Assembly: GCA_021795255.1 (NCBI GenBank)
Contig: JAJYPQ010000187.1
Span: forward strand, 1 to 7,247
DNA: 7,247 nucleotides
Source of the DNA: Pseudomonadota bacterium
Lineage (GTDB): Bacteria > Pseudomonadota > Gammaproteobacteria > Acidiferrobacterales > Acidiferrobacteraceae
Reading direction: 5' to 3'
The translations under genes were made by a program, and so were the position numbers. Below are positions 1 through 5,896 of the stretch, piece by piece. The number at the start of each line of letters is the position of its first letter. Position 1 is the stretch's first letter. The notes below the pieces were generated by a model, which saw nothing but the letters and a program-made list of their open reading frames with translations, was not told the origin of the DNA and did no database searches.

Positions 1-326
1 AAGACCTTGAACGACAGGAGATACGCGACGCCCGCGGCGACATATAAAAGACCGGAGATTCCGGCCAGCCTGAGCGCCATGAACGTCAGGAATTCGCCGT
101 CGTCCACCGCCCCGCTCGCCACCCACTTGACGGTCGCGGGCGCAAGTCCAAAACTCGAAGCGTACGCACCGAACAGGAAGTAAGCCTGGAATAGGCCATA
201 AATTCCGAGATCCGCGCGCGATATGTCGCGGCTTATGAGGACCGTCACGCCAAAGGTCACGACCGAGGCCGCGACATTGGCGCCATACAAAGTCCCCGCG
301 TAACGCATGATCTCTCGGAGCGTCAC
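1..326 (-). CDS. Wzx-type polysaccharide flippase, N-terminal part (3' end cut by window)
   Basis: I translated this from the minus strand. It gives about 108 residues before the left edge and stays open throughout. It starts VTLREIMRYAGTLYG and shows three hydrophobic stretches, roughly residues 10-32, 43-62 and 80-104. Between the first two lies a short charged loop (ISRDISRADLGIYG) that resembles the 'R-x-L-G-x-x-x-x-G-x-Y/F' turn after helix 1 in MOP-superfamily Wzx/RfbX flippases. Known members move undecaprenyl-linked sugar units across the inner membrane. GTG at 326 is preferred because GGGG lies 5 bases upstream (332-335). ATG at 308 (MRYAG) is the alternative, but its purine run is only about 3 bases away. 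The reading frame is open further upstream towards 432 but has no ATG, GTG or TTG there. Position at the end of an export/tailoring operon fits the call. Only the N-terminus is visible, so another multi-helix transporter is possible. Confidence 0.72.
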   Translation of the reverse strand, partial: MTLREIMRYAGTLYGANVAASVVTFGVTVLISRDISRADLGIYGLFQAYFLFGAYASSFGLAPATVKWVASGAVDDGEFLTFMALRLAGISGLLYVAAGVAYLLSFKV

Positions 327-394
327 CGGATCCCCGCTTCGGCATCCCGCCGCGCACCGGCCTTCACTGCCCTGAGGCTTCCTGGTCCCTTCAT
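323..394 (-). CDS. Possible 23-residue leader ORF coupled to the flippase
   Basis: In the 106-base gap between acyltransferase and flippase, an ATG at 394 opens a 23-codon frame (MKGPGSLRAVK...AEAGIR). Its TGA at 323-325 overlaps the flippase GTG as GTGA. A GGAG lies 7 bases upstream of the ATG (402-405), which is better than the ribosome site of some full-size genes here. The peptide is basic (several Arg and Lys), has no hydrophobic stretch, and matches no family I recognise. It may be a leader whose translation feeds ribosomes to the flippase, or a remnant. It could also be chance: the same frame runs open back to 595 over the acyltransferase only because that DNA is GC-rich. Confidence 0.22.
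   Translation of the reverse strand: MKGPGSLRAVKAGARRDAEAGIR
332..335 (-). promoter_or_regulatory. Ribosome binding site for the flippase GTG
   Basis: On the minus strand GGGG sits 5 bases upstream of the GTG at 326. It supports the GTG over the downstream ATG at 308. The same bases lie inside the last codons of the possible leader ORF, so a ribosome finishing that ORF would stop exactly over this start. Confidence 0.4.
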
Positions 395-432
395 TAAAGA
401 TCTCCGCCCATCCGTGGGCTGTGAGCCCGTAC

Positions 433-1035
433 CTAGCCCGCCGCCGCCTCGGTCTTGTCGGCGTAGCGCAGGAACCGTGCGGGATTGCCGACCGCCGTCG
501 TGCCGCTGGGCATCGCCTTGGTCACCACGCTTCCGGCCGAAACAATGCACTGGCAACCGACATCGGCCATGATCAGCGATCCCTCGCCAAGCCAACTCCC
601 GTCGCCAATCTGGACTGGCTCCAAACGCAAGTCGTTGGCACGAAAATCACGCCCTCGCGGACCGCCCCCATGCTGATACTTGCCGCTCAACACCGATACC
701 CGGCTTGCCACCATGACCCCATCGCCTAGGCGCGCGGTCCCTATGATGGTAAAACTCCCGATGCCCACCCCCATCCCAACCTCTGCCTCGGGATGGGAGA
801 AAAATGAGCCAAACCCAACCGCAAGGTCGTAGTGGCACACCTTGAGCGTCTTCATGTAAAAGGATGCCCGAAGAAACTGACCAATGCGTCCCGGCCACAA
901 ACTCAAGAGCTTGGCCGAGACATCAAAGGCCCGCTCCGAGCCAAACAGACGATAGTCGACGATCGACGGTACCCAAAACGGCCAGGTGACGAAATGAACA
1001 AGCCACACAGCCATGGCCTTCAGCTTGTATCGCAT
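433..1035 (-). CDS. Left-handed beta-helix (hexapeptide) O-acyl/acetyltransferase
   Basis: The 200-residue protein belongs to the LbH acyltransferases (WcaF/serine-acetyltransferase-like), which move an acyl group, usually acetyl from acetyl-CoA, onto a sugar hydroxyl or amine. Residues 8-26 are hydrophobic and may sit at or in the inner membrane. From about residue 84 the hexapeptide pattern begins (EVGMGVGIGSFTIIG, then ARLGDGVMVASRVSVLSG). A loop with QH at 121-122 follows and carries the likely catalytic His. Coils resume at 142-170 (VQIGDGSWLGEGSLIMADV, then IVSAGSVVTKAMPSGTTAVGNPARFL), an ending common in this family. The gene begins 6 bases after the NadE-like stop. AAGGGG lies 12 bases upstream of ATG 1035, a rather long spacing, so the start at Met8 (1014) remains possible. 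Inferred role: acetylate the polymer repeat unit, or transfer the group held by the nearby carrier protein. The donor and acceptor cannot be read from sequence. Confidence 0.85.
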   Translation of the reverse strand: MRYKLKAMAVWLVHFVTWPFWVPSIVDYRLFGSERAFDVSAKLLSLWPGRIGQFLRASFYMKTLKVCHYDLAVGFGSFFSHPEAEVGMGVGIGSFTIIGTARLGDGVMVASRVSVLSGKYQHGGGPRGRDFRANDLRLEPVQIGDGSWLGEGSLIMADVGCQCIVSAGSVVTKAMPSGTTAVGNPARFLRYADKTEAAAG

Positions 1036-1041
1036 GGCGTT

Positions 1042-2019
1042 TTAATACCCCTTCATAAGAACCGGGGCCTCATGCAGATAGCGTGTCGTCCTGCGCTTGG
1101 CCTCGATGTCGGCGTAGATGCGCGCCGCCGCCACAAGGTCCACTCCTAGCGCGACTGCGAGCTCCACGGCGCTGCGGCCCGCATCCTGGTAGGCAAGCGC
1201 CACATCGAGTTGCGCGTAAGGTAGCGCAAAATAGAAATCCTCTTGTTCCTGGGGCAAGCTGTAGGTATCACTCGTCGGGGTCGACAAGACGATCTCGCGC
1301 GGTAGGCCCATACATCGGGCAAGCCCGTACACCTGGGTCTTGTAGAGATGCGCGATGGGCTTGATGTCGGCCGCGCCGTCCCCGTTCTTCACGAAAAACC
1401 CCTGATCGTACTCAAGCCTATTGGGGGTGCCGACCACCACATAGTTAAGCCGGTCAGCATGGTGGTACTCGACGTTCTTACGGATCCGTTGCTTAAAATT
1501 AGTGGCGGCCACGATGGCAAGATACTCCTTTAGGCCCAGGCGCCGCCGAACCCATTCACCATCGGGCCCGGCGGCAACGACATAAAAGTGGTTGAACTGC
1601 CCAGACAAGCCGCCTGCAATCACAAGCTTGTTGCGCCATCCAGGGCCATATTCTGGCACCACCGCTCGGATTGCGGCATCCCGCCGCTCATAGCATTCCA
1701 GCGCGTCCAAAGCACCCGTAATATCCTTGCGTTCATAAGGAACTCCAAGCCTATCTACCACCTGCATGGCGAGCCGTTCCGAGTCCACCGAAGACTCCCG
1801 CTCTGGCAACAACAGTGCAAGCACGCGCTGCGGCCCCAGGGCGTGCGCGGCCAACGCGCAGCACACCGCACTGTCCACGCCCCCCGACACCGCAACGATC
1901 GCGCCTCGCCTGCGAAAACGCACCACGGTCTCTTTAAACCGCTTTGCGATCGTTCCTATCTCCCGATCGTAGTCAAGAGAAAGCAGTGCGCCACCATCGA
2001 GCTCCTTGGCCGGTTCCAT
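1042..2019 (-). CDS. NadE-family ATP-pyrophosphatase (NAD synthase-like), divergent, ammonia-type
   Basis: This 325-residue protein has the PP-loop SGGVDSAV at 45-52 of the adenine-nucleotide alpha-hydrolase fold. It also has the NadE signature region: N174 and the R-x-R of FKQRIRKNVEYHHA, then GTPNRLE (197-203), then GFFVKNGDGAADI (207-219) and PIAHLYKTQVYGLA. NadE adenylates the carboxylate of nicotinate adenine dinucleotide and joins it to ammonia. No nitrilase-type glutaminase domain is present, so it would need free or supplied ammonia. Three things are unusual: GTPNRLE where bacterial housekeeping NadE usually has GTDHAAE, extra sequence at about 120-170 compared with minimal ammonia-dependent NadE, and a C-terminal half with TPTSDTYSLPQEQEDFYFA-type sequence. 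GGAAG lies 6 bases before ATG 2019, directly after the carrier-protein stop. Its position in a polysaccharide tailoring operon suggests amidation of another carboxylate (inference). A true NAD synthase remains possible because the catalytic core is intact. Confidence 0.82.
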   Translation of the reverse strand: MEPAKELDGGALLSLDYDREIGTIAKRFKETVVRFRRRGAIVAVSGGVDSAVCCALAAHALGPQRVLALLLPERESSVDSERLAMQVVDRLGVPYERKDITGALDALECYERRDAAIRAVVPEYGPGWRNKLVIAGGLSGQFNHFYVVAAGPDGEWVRRRLGLKEYLAIVAATNFKQRIRKNVEYHHADRLNYVVVGTPNRLEYDQGFFVKNGDGAADIKPIAHLYKTQVYGLARCMGLPREIVLSTPTSDTYSLPQEQEDFYFALPYAQLDVALAYQDAGRSAVELAVALGVDLVAAARIYADIEAKRRTTRYLHEAPVLMKGY

Positions 2020-2029
2020 ATGGCACTTC

Positions 2030-2302
2030 CTATGCGGTCATGGATGACGCCCGACAAAACGTCTTGCGCGCAACGAACTGCTCAATCGCATCGAGACTGT
2101 CTAGATTTTCTGGGGTCATTTCCGCATCCTCGACTCGTATTCCATAACGCTCCTCGAGAAACGCTATAAGTTCTATAACCCCCGTGGAATCAATAATGCC
2201 AAGCTCCAGAAACGACACGTCATCGGTCAGCGCCATATCATTCAAACCCATCAAAAAATTTTCCGAAATGTAATCCTTGACGCAATCCCTTACGCTTGTC
2301 AT
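2030..2302 (-). CDS. Free-standing acyl carrier protein (PP-binding)
   Basis: The 90-residue acidic, helical protein carries the phosphopantetheine attachment site in LELGIIDSTGVIELIAFLEE. Ser39 of the DS pair would receive the 4'-phosphopantetheine arm. The usual fatty-acid ACP motif is DSL; here it is DST followed by GVIEL, as in specialised carrier proteins rather than the central AcpP. The second half (YGIRVEDAEMTPENLDSLDAI) fits helix III-IV of the fold. The last 12 residues or so are extra and basic. Its ATG (2302) overlaps the TGA of the ligase as ATGA, with GGGAG 8 bases upstream inside the ligase gene, so the two are translationally coupled. Inferred role: carry the acyl or aminoacyl group made by the upstream ligase for use by the downstream enzymes. 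Which group is carried is unknown. Confidence 0.9.
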   Translation of the reverse strand: MTSVRDCVKDYISENFLMGLNDMALTDDVSFLELGIIDSTGVIELIAFLEERYGIRVEDAEMTPENLDSLDAIEQFVARKTFCRASSMTA

Positions 2303-3909
2303 CGCATACGCTCCCGCTCTTCCTTAAAAGCTTGATTTATCATCGCCACATTATTTGCCATGTCGCGCATCTTCACACGCGCTGCCGCGGCAAGACCGGT
2401 CTTGCGGATCTTCCCTGTATCCGTCTTTTGGAGCGCAGGCACGATATGCACAACCTTCGGCACCATGTGGCTTTCCAGAAGTTCATGGCAGTGCTGCAGA
2501 ATATCCCGCTCCGTGACCCGCGCCTCTGGGTCTAAAACCACGAAAGCGTGCACAGCTTGACCGAGAATTTCATCGTCCACGCCTATGACCGCGGCTTCGC
2601 AGACCGAAGGCAAGGCGTACAAGATATTTTCGACTTCTTTCGGGCTTACCTTCTCGCCGCGACTTTTTATGATGTCGTCCGATCGCCCGACAAAGTAGAG
2701 GTATCCGTCCTCGTCCATGTGAAACAGATCACCCGTGTGCAGAACCGACTCCCCCGGATACGGGCCCGGCTTCAAGCATTTCGCTGTCTCCTCGGGACGT
2801 CGCCAGTAACCGCGCATGACGTGACTGCCGCGAACCACAAGCTCTCCCACGGAGCCAGGGGGCAGGCGACGGCCCTGTGCGTCGATCAGATACACTTCCT
2901 CGTTTGGCATGCCCCGACCAACACTGGTAGGCCGGCTTTCCAGATCTTCCGGCTCGAGATAGGTCACTCGCTTACACTCAGTCAGACCGTACATGGAAAA
3001 AATCCGGGCATTCGGAAAGCGCGCCTTCAGGCGCTTTATGTGTTCTGGCGGGAGACTTGCCGCGGTATTCGTAATGGTGCGCACACTGCGGCAGTCGAAG
3101 GCGTCCAAAATACCCTCGCGCCCCAGCAACATCGAAAATATCGTCGGCACACCTGGAAATACCGTGACACGCTCCTGCGCCATAATCTTCACGACCGCGG
3201 CCGGATACGCAAAGGATCGCTCAAGAATGACGCAAGCCCCGACCATAAAACCCATAAGGACCTGATAGAGACCATAGTCGAAGGCAAGCGGCAGGCAGCA
3301 AAGAATGCGATCGGCCGCCGTCAATCCGAGGTATTTCGACACGGTTTGCGCGGCACTTACCATATTGTTGTGCGTCAACATGACGCCTTTCGGCGCACCT
3401 GTAGAGCCAGATGTATAAATAATCGCCGCAAGATCCTGATCTATGGTCCCGGCCGCCGGATACATGCCGACAAAAGCGGACTGATCCAAGGCACGCGCGT
3501 CGTACGCGGCCTCATGCTTATCGCCGTCACTTACGATTATTATCGCCGGCTTGTAGCGTTCCCAAGCTTTCTCGTAAACCGATCGCATATGGACATCGCT
3601 TATAAACGCGGCGGCCTGCGCGTCTTCAAGGATAAAACCAAGCTTATCCGCTTTTGTTAGCGGACTTATGGGTACCATGATGGCGCCCGTTTTCAAGATC
3701 GCGTAGAGAGACACAACGGCCGCCACCGAGTTGTCCATGAATATCACGACACGGTCGCCGCGCTTTACGCCATATCCGGCAAGGGAAGCGGCCAGCGCAT
3801 CGCAGCGTCTGTGGATTTCGCCGTAACTTACGGCTTTTCCCGCCGACACCAACGCATGCGCATCTGGATATCGTTTAGCCTTTTCCACAAACCCATCATG
3901 TAGCAGCAT
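2299..3909 (-). CDS. AMP-forming acyl/aminoacyl ligase (ANL superfamily, XrtA-locus ligase type)
   Basis: The 536-residue enzyme is a complete ANL adenylating protein: it activates a carboxylate with ATP and passes the acyl-AMP to a thiol. Visible motifs in order are IIYTSGSTGAPKG (163-175, phosphate loop), YGLTECKR (307-314), HTGDL (391-395), the hinge region GRSDDIIKSRGEKVSP (408-423) and the C-terminal lysine loop KTDTGKIRK with K500. There is no fused condensation, carrier or thioesterase domain. The overlapping carrier-protein gene therefore makes ligation to phosphopantetheine the likely reaction, rather than to free CoA. The overall form and the YGLTECKR motif recall the acyl-CoA ligases annotated as exosortase A system-associated. 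The gene starts 13 bases after the AsnB-like stop with GGGAG/GAGGG purines just upstream. Substrate identity (amino acid, hydroxy acid or fatty acid) cannot be deduced by eye. Confidence 0.9.
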   Translation of the reverse strand: MLLHDGFVEKAKRYPDAHALVSAGKAVSYGEIHRRCDALAASLAGYGVKRGDRVVIFMDNSVAAVVSLYAILKTGAIMVPISPLTKADKLGFILEDAQAAAFISDVHMRSVYEKAWERYKPAIIIVSDGDKHEAAYDARALDQSAFVGMYPAAGTIDQDLAAIIYTSGSTGAPKGVMLTHNNMVSAAQTVSKYLGLTAADRILCCLPLAFDYGLYQVLMGFMVGACVILERSFAYPAAVVKIMAQERVTVFPGVPTIFSMLLGREGILDAFDCRSVRTITNTAASLPPEHIKRLKARFPNARIFSMYGLTECKRVTYLEPEDLESRPTSVGRGMPNEEVYLIDAQGRRLPPGSVGELVVRGSHVMRGYWRRPEETAKCLKPGPYPGESVLHTGDLFHMDEDGYLYFVGRSDDIIKSRGEKVSPKEVENILYALPSVCEAAVIGVDDEILGQAVHAFVVLDPEARVTERDILQHCHELLESHMVPKVVHIVPALQKTDTGKIRKTGLAAAARVKMRDMANNVAMINQAFKEERERMR

Positions 3910-3922
3910 CCCTCGCTCCCAT

Positions 3923-5896
3923 TTACCCGGTCAGGACGTTTGGCAACTCATCTACCACGCACGGCTCAAAAGCATTTCTCTCCACAAACTGTTCGTGCAG
4001 CAGAATCGTCGAATAAATGCCGACAAATGCCATGTTATCCGCAAAACCTATGGCTTTTCCTAGGCGGCACTTATTGAATAGCTTACATACGGCCTCAGCA
4101 TCGAAGTATCCGACTTCCAGGAGTCGCTTTTTGTCAAAAGCGCGCGCCACATTTTCGTCGGGGATGCCTTTGTGAAAAAAACTTGCGCTGTCCGGGGCAC
4201 GGTACGGCTGTTTGGGCCGGATACGAACAGAGTCTGGAATGCGCCCGCGCCCCAGGCGCTTTAGGATGTACTTTTCCTTAAGTCCCATAAGCTTGTATCG
4301 TGACGGCAGGCGATTTGCGAACTCTATGACCTTGGTGTCGAGGAACGGTACACGCGTCTCGACGCCATTGGCCAGCGCGACCCGATCCCCTTGTGAGCTC
4401 AGGATATAACCGGACAATAGGGTGCGGGCTTCGATACACTGGTCGACGCATAAGGCGTCCCAAGTGGCGTGATCAGGCGGTAATAAGGCCCGACCCTCCT
4501 CCATGTAATCGAAATTTATGGCGGCCCGCAGATCGGGGTGAAGGAACTGCAGGCTGCGTCGCGTCGTCTGCCATCGCGGCCAATGACCGAACCCCGGATA
4601 TCCGGCATGCTCAAGATCCCGTCCAAAAAACTTTTGCGCGTATGCCGCGCATGCCGCCGGGTGAGTATTAAGATAGGGATAGAGACGTCCAAGGAGTGCC
4701 GGACGCCCCCGCGATTGTGGTAGGCGCGCCCAAAAGCGGCGAACGCGCGCCTCGCGAAAGATGTCGTAACCGGCCAAGGTCTCATCGGCGCCCTCCCCCG
4801 TAAGAACGACCTTAATACCGGCCTCATGCACATGGCGCGACAGCAACATCATCGGCACCGGCGCTGTACGCAACATCGGGCTTTCGGCATGCCACACGGC
4901 GCGTGCAAATGCGTGCCCGATATCTCCGGTCGTAACAGTGATCTCGGTATGGCACGTTCCATAGTGCTCCGCGACCGCGCGCTGATAAACTCCTTCGTCA
5001 AACGCTGGGTCTGCAAAGCGCAGGGAAAAAGTGGGCGGCGGGGCATCCAGGATACGTGTCATGTATGCCACGATGATGGCCGAGTCTATGCCGCCGCTCA
5101 CATAGGCGCCGACCGGCACATCGGAGCGCACCTGCCGCGCCACCGCAGCCTGCAGGGTTTCGTCTAGGCCGGCCAGGCATTCCTCAAGGCTGCGTTCGTC
5201 GGGCGCCGTGCGGGGCGCAAATGTCCAATCCCAGTAGCGATGCTGCCTTTTGTGCCCATCGGCGCTGAATGTGACTACACACCCCGGACACACACTCTGC
5301 ACGCCCGCGAACACGCTGCCCGGTTCCGGCACGCCCCAATAGGTAAAAACCCGAGCCACGCCATTCCAGTCGAGCGCCCGCGGTATTTCGGGACAGGCAA
5401 ACAGCGCCTTAACCTCGGACGCGAAATACAAACGCCCGCCGCCACAATGAAAAAAAAGCGGCCGTATACCCACCCGATCGCGCGTCAGAATGAGCTTTTG
5501 GCGCTTTTTATCCCAAAGAGCGATGGCGAACTGCCCGTTTAGGTGCCGAGGAAAATCCTCGCCGTACTCCTCATATAAATGAACGATGACCTCGGTGTCA
5601 CTGTGCGTGGAGAAGGCATGCCCGCGCTTTCTGAGAAGGCGGCGCAACTCTATGTAATTGAAGATCTCGCCGTTGAACGTCACCCAGACACTACGATCCT
5701 CATTGGCCAAAGGCTGGCCCCCGCCGGCAATATCGATAATACTAAGCCGCGCATGCCCCAGACAGCAGTGGTTATCAAGGTAGCGTCCTTCGCCATCCGG
5801 CCCCCGATGGTGGATACGCCGCACCATGGCGTCCACCTCGCGCGCCGCCGGCGGCTTGCCGCCGGCAAAGGCCACTATTCCCGCGATTCCGCACAT
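3923..5896 (-). CDS. AsnB-type glutamine-dependent amidotransferase (asparagine synthase family)
   Basis: This 657-residue protein has both AsnB domains. The N-terminal class II glutaminase has Cys2 as nucleophile after Met removal (MCGIAGIV), R50 in HARLSIID, N75 in FNGEIFN and D100 in THSDTEVI. The synthetase half has the PP-loop SGGIDS at 267-272, LTGEGADE at 365-372 and RVPFLD near residue 535. AsnB enzymes take ammonia from glutamine and join it to an ATP-activated carboxylate. In polysaccharide clusters, homologues amidate uronic acids or serve exosortase A systems. I chose ATG 5896 because it puts Cys2 next to Met and has GGGGG 6 bases upstream; the longer frame starts only with TTG. 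The start overlaps the ATPase end by 22 bases. All key residues are present, so the enzyme should be active. Its acceptor may be aspartate, a sugar acid or a carrier-bound acid; position in the operon favours one of the latter (inference). Confidence 0.9.
   Translation of the reverse strand: MCGIAGIVAFAGGKPPAAREVDAMVRRIHHRGPDGEGRYLDNHCCLGHARLSIIDIAGGGQPLANEDRSVWVTFNGEIFNYIELRRLLRKRGHAFSTHSDTEVIVHLYEEYGEDFPRHLNGQFAIALWDKKRQKLILTRDRVGIRPLFFHCGGGRLYFASEVKALFACPEIPRALDWNGVARVFTYWGVPEPGSVFAGVQSVCPGCVVTFSADGHKRQHRYWDWTFAPRTAPDERSLEECLAGLDETLQAAVARQVRSDVPVGAYVSGGIDSAIIVAYMTRILDAPPPTFSLRFADPAFDEGVYQRAVAEHYGTCHTEITVTTGDIGHAFARAVWHAESPMLRTAPVPMMLLSRHVHEAGIKVVLTGEGADETLAGYDIFREARVRRFWARLPQSRGRPALLGRLYPYLNTHPAACAAYAQKFFGRDLEHAGYPGFGHWPRWQTTRRSLQFLHPDLRAAINFDYMEEGRALLPPDHATWDALCVDQCIEARTLLSGYILSSQGDRVALANGVETRVPFLDTKVIEFANRLPSRYKLMGLKEKYILKRLGRGRIPDSVRIRPKQPYRAPDSASFFHKGIPDENVARAFDKKRLLEVGYFDAEAVCKLFNKCRLGKAIGFADNMAFVGIYSTILLHEQFVERNAFEPCVVDELPNVLTG
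5847..5866 (-). repeat. Perfect 9-bp GC inverted repeat just inside the AsnB-like gene
   Basis: Arms GCCGGCGGC (5847-5855) and GCCGCCGGC (5858-5866) are exact reverse complements separated by two bases. In the minus-strand mRNA they would form a hairpin of about 8 GC pairs with a CAAG loop. The hairpin would begin about 30 bases after the first base of the start codon. It encodes the variable AGGKPPAA stretch between conserved MCGIAG and HRGPDG, so the protein does not obviously require these bases. It could affect early elongation or initiation, or be an accident of GC-rich codons for Ala, Gly and Pro. Confidence 0.5.

Noticed and set aside
416..428. GGGCT-CAC-AGCCC hairpin just after the acyltransferase stop, as a terminator
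   Set aside because: The stem is only 5 bp and is followed by ACGGATGGG, not a T-run, so it does not qualify as a rho-independent terminator.
323..595. 90-codon minus-strand frame beginning inside the acyltransferase
   Set aside because: Its first two thirds overlap the C-terminal hexapeptide coils of the acyltransferase in another frame. Only the end from ATG 394 is kept, as a low-confidence leader ORF.
1042..2019. Annotation as plain housekeeping nadE
   Set aside because: The altered GTPNRLE motif, the extra central residues and the tailoring-operon context make a specialised role at least as likely, so no gene symbol is given.
1588..2169. Plus-strand open frame of 193 codons across the NadE-like and carrier genes
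   Set aside because: It spans the junction of two real genes on the other strand and shows no motif.
2548..3660. Plus-strand open frame of 370 codons antisense to the ligase
   Set aside because: It lies wholly inside a well-supported ligase gene with all ANL motifs, gives no recognisable domain, and is rich in Arg and His as expected from the reverse of a GC-rich gene.
3923..5896. Annotation as biosynthetic asnB for asparagine supply
   Set aside because: The catalytic residues fit, but the operon context is polysaccharide tailoring and the acceptor cannot be deduced, so the symbol is withheld.
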